Assembly: GCA_022791735.1 (NCBI GenBank)
Contig: JAAVZQ010000128.1
Location: 1-12,000, forward strand
Reading direction: 5' to 3'
From: Clostridia bacterium
Lineage (GTDB): Bacteria > Bacillota > Clostridia > TANB77 > CAG-508
DNA length: 12,000 bases
The notes beneath the pieces are model-generated. The model was not told the origin of the DNA and did not search any database. It was given only the letters and a program-made list of their open reading frames with translations. Positions 6,462 to 12,000 of this stretch are shown here, piece after piece; within the stretch, counting starts at the first letter, position 1, and every line of letters begins with the position of its first letter. Made by a program: the position numbers and the translations under genes.

Positions 6462-6491
6462 ATTATACATTATTAAATTTACATTTGTCAA
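6462..6491 (-). promoter_or_regulatory. Promoter of the second antisense RNA
   Basis: On the minus strand a perfect TTGACA (6486-6491), 18-bp spacer and a perfect TATAAT (6462-6467). It is the best promoter in the window and has no minus-strand gene to serve, which argues for an RNA product. Confidence 0.75.
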
Positions 6492-6508
6492 TACTTAATA
6501 AGAAAATT

Positions 6509-6629
6509 GGACGTTAACGAAATCAAAGATTTCTACGTCCACATGTGCAAAATTGCTTCGCAATTATTGCACGGACTAAGGTAAATTAACCTTGTTGAAT
6601 AGCAAAAATCTGTGATTTTTCCTATTCAA
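6509..6629. repeat. Cluster of four tandem hairpins upstream of copA
   Basis: Four inverted repeats follow each other. (1) 6509-6540: GGACGT and GAAATC pair with GATTTC and ACGTCC around an AAA loop. (2) 6545-6572: GTGCAA and AATTGC pair with GCAATT and TTGCAC around TTC. (3) 6578-6593: AAGGT with ACCTT. (4) 6595-6629: TTGAATAG and AAAAATC pair with GATTTTT and CTATTCAA around TGT, with one C-C mismatch. None is followed by a clear T-run. They fill the gap between the second toxin locus and copA and could form a structured leader, an RNA-processing site or a nested palindromic repeat. Confidence 0.6.
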
Positions 6630-6659
6630 TAAGAAAGTATGAATTGTGAGGAAAAATAG

Positions 6660-8868
6660 ATGAAAAAAATATTACTGGGGATAGATGGAATGACTTGTAG
6701 TGCATGTTCTAATGGGTTAGAAAAATACCTAAATAAGCAGAAGCGGAGTTGAAAGTGCTTCTGTTAATCTAGTTATGGCAAATGCCACCATAGAATATGA
6801 TGAAAATGTTTTAGATATAGATAAGCTAAATGAATTTGTAAAAAATGCTGGGTTTAAGAGTTTAGGCGAATTTAAAGAGATAAAGATTGAAGAAAAAAGT
6901 AAGAAAGAAAAAATAAAGTTTATAGTATTTACTATTCTTGCAGTAGTTTTGATGTATATCTCTATGGGGCATATGGTAAATTTACCTGTAATTCCTTTTC
7001 TTGATCCACATGCAAATTCAACAAACTATATGATAGCATTGCTTGTATTAACTATAAGTTTTGTGGTTTATGGTTTTGATATTTTAAAGAATGGATATAA
7101 AAACTTAATACATAGAACTCCTAATATGGATACACTAGTAGGAATAGGTGTTGTAGCAAGTATAGCATATAGCTTATATAATATGTATCAAGTATTTATA
7201 GGAAATCATCATCAAGTTATGGATTTATATTTTGAATCTGCTTCAATTGTAATATATTTTATCAAACTTGGTAGATATATAGACGGAATTAGTAAAGATA
7301 AAACAAAAGAAGCTATACAGAAATTGGTTAAAATTACGCCTAACACAGCTGTTGTCAAGATAGATGGGGTAGAGAAAACAGTTACTCTTGATGAAATAAA
7401 CAAAGGAGATATTGTAATATCTAGAGCAGGTGAGAAAATTGCAGTAGACGGAGAAATAGTGCAAGGTATGGCACACTTCGATGAGTCTTTTATTACAGGA
7501 GAGAGTAAGCCAGTAGGAAAACAAAAAGGTGAAAAAGTTATTGCTGGTAGTATGAATTATGATGGATATATTGAATATAAAGCAGAAAGAATAGGTAAGG
7601 ATTCAACAGTATCTGAGATTGTAAGGCTTGTAGTAGAAGCAAGTAATACAAAAGCACCAATTGCAAAAGTAGCAGATAAGGTGTCAGGATATTTTGTGCC
7701 CACAGTAATTGTTATTGCAATAATTACTTTTATAGCATATCTATTAATTGGTCAAAGTTTTGGAGTAGCAATTAGTACTTTTGTAACAATACTAGTTGTT
7801 GCATGCCCATGCAGTTTAGGTCTTGCAACGCCTCTTGCTATTGTAATAAGCGAAGGGGTATGCGCTACAAACCGGAATACTTATAAAGAAAAGTGAAATA
7901 TTAGAAAATGCACAAAAAGTAGATACTATAGTTTTTGATAAAACAGGAACATTAACTTATGGTAAACTTAAAATATCAGAAGTAATAAATTATAGTGATA
8001 TGGAAGAAAAAGAGTTATTGCAATTAGTACGGAAGTGTTGAAAATAAAGGGACACATCCAATAGGAAAGGCTTTTACAGATTATTTAGAAGAGAATAAGA
8101 TTAAGTTATTAGAAGTTCAGGATTTTAAAAATATTTCTGGGCTTGGCATTGCTGCTAAAATAGCAGATCAAGAAATGTTACTTGGAAACTCAAAAATACT
8201 TGATAAATATGAGATAGAAAATGAACATAAAGAAGAGGAAAAAAAACTAGCAGAGCAAGGAAATAGTATTATTTATGTTGTGAAAAATAGAAAAGTTGTT
8301 GCAATATGCGGAGTAAATGATATTGTAAGAGAAGAAGCAAAATTTGTAATAAAAGAGTTATCAGACAAAAATATTGAAGTAGTTATGCTAACAGGAGATA
8401 ATAAAGAAACAGCAGAGAAAATTGCAAAAGAAATAGGTATATCAAGAGTTATTTCAAATGTACTTCCAACAGATAAGACGAATACTATAAAGAAGCTCAA
8501 AGAAGAGAATAGATTTGTAATGATGTGTGGAGATGGAATAAATGACAGTCCAGCACTTGCGAGCAGTGATATAGGTGTTAGTGTAAATAGTGGAACTGAT
8601 ATTGCGATGGATTCTTCAAATGTAATATTAACAAAAAATGATTTAACAAGTATCTTGAATTTAATTAATATTAGTAAAAGAACAATCATAAATATTAAAC
8701 AGAATTTGTTTTGGGCATTTTTCTATAATGCACTTATGATACCTGTGGCAGTGCGGTTTGCTAAAACCTTTCGGAATTTCTATAAACCCTATGATAGCAA
8801 GTTTGGCAATGGTACTAAGTAGTATCACAGTTATTTTAAATGCTTTAAGGCTAAAGCAAAAAAGATAG
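6660..8868 (+). CDS. copA: Copper-exporting P1B-type ATPase CopA; four CGG +1 shifts
   Basis: Membrane Cu(I) pump, 734 aa once four +1 shifts are applied. It has one N-terminal metal-binding domain with GMTCSAC (10-16), transmembrane helices, the actuator motif TGES (279-282), the transport motif CPC (382-384), the phosphorylation site DKTGT (Asp426), the HP motif (465-466), TGDN (577-580), GDGIND (623-628), and in the last helices the YN (688-689) and MxxSS signatures of Cu(I) pumps. In-frame CGG codons at 6744, 7873, 8030 and 8754 each break the frame and are resolved by reading GGN one base later; at three of them the unshifted frame soon meets a stop. The CGG at 8770-8772 region is out of frame (TTC GGA) and read normally. 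GAGG lies eight bases before ATG 6660. Works with the CopZ-like chaperone. Confidence 0.93.
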
Positions 8869-8884
8869 AAAAAGTGAAAACGAG

Positions 8885-9127
8885 TTGTTACAAATCGCAG
8901 CTTTTGAAATTTACTTGTTCTGCAACGGGTAGTTATCTATAAAATTATTTTGTTTCTTGTTGGTAGTCTCACAGAAACTGTAAAGACGTGAGTGTAAGTA
9001 TGCTAACGCAAACTATAAATGTCTAACAGTTTCTATGTTCGCTTCCATGCTACGCGTCACTGCAAAAATTTTATAGATAGAACTACCCTGTGCAGACCTA
9101 GGTATCATTAGCTGTGATTTGTAGCAA
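8885..9127. repeat. Structured repeat element B, about 243 bp, related to element A
   Basis: The gap between copA and mntP is filled by a second copy of the structured family seen at 1898-2123. The outer stem pairs 8885-8902 with 9110-9127 (18 bp with two G-U pairs). The inner stem pairs GGGTAGTTATCTATAAAATT (8927-8946) with 9067-9088, with a two-base bulge. Bases flanking the inner stems are shared with A (CTACCCTG, then GC-GAC), while the loop centre differs. I searched it for a yybP-ykoY manganese riboswitch because mntP follows, and did not find that motif. Confidence 0.7.
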
Positions 9128-9172
9128 TATTCTGCTTTGAGTTCGTTTTACAAACTGGAAAAGAGGTAATTA

Positions 9173-9728
9173 ATGAGTATAATAGAAATCATCCTAATCG
9201 GCATAGGTCTTGCTATGGATGCTTTTGCAGTGTCAATCTGTAAAGGTTTGTCTATGAAAAAATTAGAATTTAGAAAAGCTATAGTTATTGCGCTATATTT
9301 TGGAATATTTCAAGCAGTTATGCCACTTGTTGGGTTTTTCTTAGGAAAAGGTTTTGAAAGTTTTGTTGTATCTGTGGACCATTGGATAGCTTTTATTCTA
9401 CTTGGATTTATTGGGGTTAACATGATAAAAGAAGTTTTTAAGGACGATGAAGAGGTAAATGACGACATAAGTGTCAAAACGATGTTATTACTAGGGATTG
9501 CAACTAGTATAGATGCACTAGCATGTCGGAATAACTTTTGCATTTTTAAGAGTAAATATAATTTTGGCTGTAATTTTAATTGGAATTGTGACTTTTCTAT
9601 TATCGGTTTTAGGAGTTATGATAGGTAATAAATTTGGTGATAAATTTGAAAAACATGCAAAACTTTTTGGCGGAATAATCTTAATTGGTATAGGTACTAA
9701 AATCTTAATAGAGCATTTATTCTTCTAA
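9173..9728 (+). CDS. mntP: Manganese efflux protein MntP; one CGG +1 shift
   Basis: Six-helix inner-membrane exporter of Mn(II) (MntP/YebN, DUF204), 184 aa after one +1 shift, which matches the family length (E. coli 188). The two internal repeats each show the conserved acidic helix: GLAMDAFAVSICKG (Asp16) and ATSIDALACGITFAF (Asp114). Other family blocks are DHWIAFILLGFIGVNMI and GGIILIGIGTKIL. The in-frame CGG at 9527 follows GCATGT; reading GGA one base later gives the conserved Gly of the second repeat and continues to the normal C-terminus at TAA 9726-9728. The ribosome site AGAGG is just upstream. Without the shift the protein would lose its last two helices. It lies after element B, with its own terminator at 9756. 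Confidence 0.93.
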
Positions 9729-9755
9729 AGTATTTTAAATCAAGTTTTTAAAACA

Positions 9756-9785
9756 GGTGTAAAAGTATTTTTACATCTATTTTTA
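9756..9785 (+). terminator. Terminator of mntP
   Basis: TGTAAAA (9758-9764) pairs with TTTTACA (9769-9775), extended by G-U and G-C pairs, with loop GTAT, followed by CTATTTTTA. Confidence 0.65.
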
Positions 9786-9790
9786 TGCAA

Positions 9791-9831
9791 TGTCAAAAAT
9801 CTTTGACAAAATTCCAAAGAACTTTGGTAGA
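9791..9831 (+). promoter_or_regulatory. Candidate promoter/operator of the XRE membrane protein gene
   Basis: Two inverted repeats lie in tandem: TGTCAAA-AATC-TTTGACA (9791-9808) and CCAAAG-AA-CTTTGG (9814-9827). The TTGACA of the first (9803-9808) could be a -35 box, but the best -10 downstream (around TAGAAA) has a long 19-bp spacer. A dimeric XRE protein such as the gene product downstream could bind either repeat. Confidence 0.45.
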
Positions 9832-9878
9832 AATAATAGAATTAGTACTATAAAATCTATCGAAGGAGGTAAAATATT

Positions 9879-10208
9879 ATGGATTTAGGAGGTAGAATTT
9901 TTGAACTAAGGAAAAAACAGCAATTTTCTCAAGAAAAACTAGGCGAAAGAGTAGGCGTTACTAGACAAACTATTTCTAATTGGGAATTAAACGAGACCTT
10001 ACCAGATACAAACCAATTGATAGCGTTATCTAAAGCCTTAGTAATTAGTATTGATGAACTTGTTGGAAATGATGTTCAAAATTTATTACAACCAAAAGTA
10101 GTAAAAAATGAAGAAAAAAATGTAAAAGATAATGATTTAATAATGATAATAATTATTTTATTTCTAATAATTATTGGATTGATTGTTACTTTTGTGATTA
10201 CAGTTTGA
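9879..10208 (+). CDS. XRE-family HTH regulator with C-terminal membrane anchor, 109 aa
   Basis: The N-terminal half is a classical Cro/C1 helix-turn-helix: FELRKKQQFSQEKLGERVG, then the recognition helix VTRQTISNWELNETLPD, then LIALSKALVISIDELVG (about residues 9-63). After a charged linker (NEEKNVKDN) a hydrophobic helix (LIMIIIILFLIIIGLIVTFVITV, 87-109) reaches the end. Such XRE plus membrane-segment proteins are frequent in Firmicutes beside ABC transporters and may hold DNA or sense signals at the membrane. The ribosome site AAGGAGG is strong. It lies directly before the ABC ATPase gene in the same direction and probably controls it or itself, through the inverted repeats at 9791-9827. 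Confidence 0.85.
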   Translation: MDLGGRIFELRKKQQFSQEKLGERVGVTRQTISNWELNETLPDTNQLIALSKALVISIDELVGNDVQNLLQPKVVKNEEKNVKDNDLIMIIIILFLIIIGLIVTFVITV

Positions 10209-10225
10209 AATTAAGAAAAAACAAA

Positions 10226-10254
10226 TAGACTTTTGGTGTATTTTATGATAAGAT
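10226..10254 (+). promoter_or_regulatory. Candidate promoter of the ABC-2 transporter pair
   Basis: TAGACT (10226-10231), 17-bp spacer, TAAGAT (10249-10254), 32 bp before the ATG at 10287. Confidence 0.4.
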
Positions 10255-10286
10255 ATAAAAAAACAAAAAAGAGAGGAGCAAAACTT

Positions 10287-11188
10287 ATGGGACTAAAACT
10301 CGAGAATGTAAAAAAGTTTTATACTGATAAGACAGCTGTAGATGGTATAACATTTGAGATGAATAAACCACGGTGTATTTGGGCTTTTAGGCACAAATGG
10401 AGCACGGAAAAACCACTACAATAAGAATGTTACTTGGAATAATAAAAAAAGATAGTGGCGAGATTTCTTGGAACGGAAAAACAGTAGATAGAAAAAATGT
10501 AAATTTTGGATATTTACCAGAAGAAAGAGGAATATACCCTAAAACAAAGGTATATGAGCAATTAATATATTTTGCGAAATTAAAAGGACTTGGAAAAGAA
10601 GAGGCAGATAAGGAAGTAAAAAAATGGGCAAAGAAGCTAAAAGTAGAGGAATATTTAGATATGCCAGCAGAAAAGCTTTCAAAAGGAAATCAGCAAAAAG
10701 TGCAATTTATAACAGCAATTTTGCATGATCCAGAATTGATTGTACTAGATGAGCCTTTTAGTGGTCTTGATCCTGTAAATACAGAGAATTTGAAGGATGT
10801 AATACTAGAACTTGTGAGAAATGGTAAGTATATAATAATGTCAAGTCATCAAATGAGTTCTATTGAAGAATTTTGTACAGAAGTACTAATACTTAATAGA
10901 GGAAAAACAGTTTTGCAAGGGAATTTGAAAGAGATAAAAGCAGGATACCCTGCAAATAGGATAGATTTGAGTACAACAAATAATGTAGAAAAAAGCATAA
11001 AAGAATTAGGGCTAGAGATAAGAAATAGCAAGGATAATGAATATGAGATAAAGATAAATTCTGAAGAAGATGGATATAAACTTTTTGGTGTGCTTGCAGA
11101 AAATAAAGAACAAGTATTGAAGTTTGAAATTAAAAAACCATCACTTAATGATATTTTTATTGAAAAAGTAGGTGGCTTTGAAGAATAA
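10287..11188 (+). CDS. ABC transporter ATPase, YhaQ/NatA-like; two CGG +1 shifts
   Basis: Cytoplasmic ATPase of an ABC-2 type exporter, 299 aa after two +1 shifts. Walker A GTNGAGKTT (35-43), YLPEERGIYP after the Q-loop, signature LSKGNQQKVQ (from 130; LSKGN replaces LSGGQ as in the YhaQ/NatA group), Walker B IVLDEP (Asp154, Glu155), D-loop SGLD and H-loop His187. The C-terminal tail (about 215-299) is the usual variable domain of this group. In-frame CGG codons at 10371 and 10405 lie only 34 bases apart; the second is inside Walker A at the Gly before Lys41. ATG 10287 has GAGAGGAG upstream. Its partner permease follows at 11302. B. subtilis relatives are linked to sodium or toxic-compound efflux; the substrate here is unknown. 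Confidence 0.9.
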
Positions 11189-11277
11189 TTGCCAGTTAGC
11201 GGAGTGGCAACTGTATAAGAAATGCCTCATTCATTTCGTACTTGTCTGCTTAGCCAAATAATAATTCTTCTTCAAAG
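11176..11277. repeat. Inverted-repeat-bounded intercistronic element between ATPase and permease
   Basis: CTTTGAAGAATAATT (11176-11190), which includes the last codons of the ATPase gene, pairs with 11263-11277 at 14 of 15 positions. Inside, TTGCCA (11189-11194) pairs with TGGCAA (11205-11210), in competition with CAGTT and AACTG. It separates two genes that would otherwise be tightly coupled, so it may adjust expression of the permease relative to the ATPase. Confidence 0.5.
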
Positions 11278-11301
11278 TAAAAAAGGAAAGGATTGAAGAA
11301 T

Positions 11302-12000
11302 ATGAAAGGTCTAGTTAATGTTGCGAGTTTTACAATAAAAGATATGATTAAACGTAAATCTTTTATTGTTTCAAATATAATTATTTTACTTTTAATAGTT
11401 CTAGCATTTAATGTACCCAATATTTTAGATGCAGTTAGTGGAGATAATCCAGTAGAAGAAGGCACAAAAATATTAATAGTAGATGCTGATAATGTTTTTG
11501 AAGGAAGCCTATCTATGATAAAGGATATGGAGACTGGGTATAATGCAGAAATTACAAATGAAAATGTAAATTTTGAGCAGATTAAAGAAAAGATAGAAAA
11601 TGATGAAATTAAAGAAGCAATTGTAGTAAAAGAAGAAAATGGTAAAATTAATCTAGAATATATAGTAGAAAATTTAGTATATGTAAAAGAAATGCCAGAG
11701 AGCCTTGTGAATATACTATCTACATTATATTCAAATGTACAAATTTCAAAGCTTGGTTTAACAAGTGAGCAAGTAGCAAGTCTTACTCCAAACTTTGAAT
11801 TTAAGCTTTCACAGACGGAGGATAAAGAAGTACAAGGAAATCCAGTAGTAGTAATGTTACTCTCTATTGTGCTATTTTATGCTGTATATTTCTGTGCTTA
11901 CCAAGTATCAGCTTCAATAACAACAGAAAAGACATCAAAAATTATAGAAACACTTGTAACTTCGACAAAGCCATCTACAATAGTTTTGGGAAAAACTATA
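11302..12000 (+). CDS. ABC-2 type transporter permease, YhaP/NatB-like (N-terminal part)
   Basis: Open from ATG 11302 to the window end (233 residues, no stop). The N-terminus has a cytoplasmic start (ASFTIKDMIKRKSF), one membrane helix (IVSNIIILLLIVLAFNV, about 23-40), then a long polar extracellular region (about 45-188), then a second helix (VVVMLLSIVLFYAVYFCAYQV) and the family hallmark TEKTSKIIETLVTSTKP. This fits the membrane partner of the ATPase at 10287. Members are usually about 400 residues, so roughly 170 are missing to the right. ATG 11302 is preceded by AAAGGAAAGG. No in-frame CGG appears in the visible part. Confidence 0.9.
   Translation, partial: MKGLVNVASFTIKDMIKRKSFIVSNIIILLLIVLAFNVPNILDAVSGDNPVEEGTKILIVDADNVFEGSLSMIKDMETGYNAEITNENVNFEQIKEKIENDEIKEAIVVKEENGKINLEYIVENLVYVKEMPESLVNILSTLYSNVQISKLGLTSEQVASLTPNFEFKLSQTEDKEVQGNPVVVMLLSIVLFYAVYFCAYQVSASITTEKTSKIIETLVTSTKPSTIVLGKTI

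Noticed and set aside
8273..8689. 138-aa minus-strand frame inside copA
   Set aside because: It lies opposite the conserved TGDN and GDGIND region of copA and has no features of its own.
8766..8775. CGG in CCT TTC GGA of copA as a seventeenth shift site
   Set aside because: It is out of frame (TTC GGA) after the 8754 shift. Skipping a base here would bring a TAA stop within a few codons, while the unskipped frame gives the normal C-terminus.
8885..9172. yybP-ykoY manganese riboswitch before mntP
   Set aside because: The conserved internal loops of that riboswitch are not visible; the region is explained by the repeat family shared with 1898-2123.
3201..10407. Random sequencing or assembly insertions
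   Set aside because: A base-calling error does not know the reading frame, yet all 16 sites are in-frame glycine codons, although GG pairs across codon borders and in AGG or TGG are also present. Not fully excluded: a systematic frame-aware artefact or deliberate alteration would need the reads to test.
2226..11188. Interpretation of the five interrupted genes as pseudogenes
   Set aside because: Decay would give mixed insertions, deletions and stops at any codon. Here all 16 events are a C before an in-frame GGN and every motif is intact after correction.
1..12000. CRISPR array, transposase, tRNA or rRNA genes
   Set aside because: I looked for regularly spaced repeats, transposase motifs and tRNA-like cloverleaf sequences and saw none.

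Overview
This AT-rich window has strong Shine-Dalgarno sites, AGA-dominated arginine and families typical of low-GC Firmicutes (TM287/288-like ABC exporter, YhaQ/YhaP-like ABC pair, holin-like small toxin). It most likely comes from an anaerobic Clostridia/Mollicutes-like Firmicute. The species cannot be named from the sequence.

Layout. 1-141: 3' end of a probable cell-wall-associated protein. 167-464: a compact par/Fst-style type I toxin-antitoxin locus, with a 26-aa toxin, a convergent antisense RNA, complementary terminator loops and a direct repeat over the toxin start codon. 584-1381: a small XRE regulator (minus strand) and two unknown small proteins. 1526-1894: a small protein resembling archaeal CTP-dependent riboflavin kinase. 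1898-2123: structured repeat A. 2226-5817: a two-gene heterodimeric ABC exporter. 5864-8868: a copper module (CopZ-like chaperone, then CopA-like P1B ATPase) interrupted by a second type I toxin-antitoxin candidate (6126-6491) and a four-hairpin cluster (6509-6629). 8885-9127: structured repeat B, related to A. 9173-9728: the manganese exporter MntP. 9879-10208: a membrane-anchored XRE protein. 10287-12000: an ABC-2 ATPase/permease pair; the permease runs off the end.

Main discovery. All five large completed genes (both exporter subunits, CopA, MntP, the YhaQ-like ATPase) look broken in conventional translation, 16 times in total. Every break is identical: an in-frame CGG codon after which the protein resumes one base later, so that C-GGN reads as glycine. 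Skipping that C at all 16 sites restores full-length proteins with all expected motifs (Walker A, CPC, DKTGT and others). No in-frame CGG in the window is needed as arginine, while CGT, CGA and AGA are used normally and out-of-frame CGG is common. No other indel or premature stop is needed. This is not the pattern of gene decay. It suggests that CGG is unassigned and that the ribosome shifts +1 there (or decodes CGGN as glycine), much as Euplotes shifts at stop codons and some animal mitochondria at AGR. A frame-aware artefact or deliberate alteration of the sequence must be excluded with reads and proteomics.
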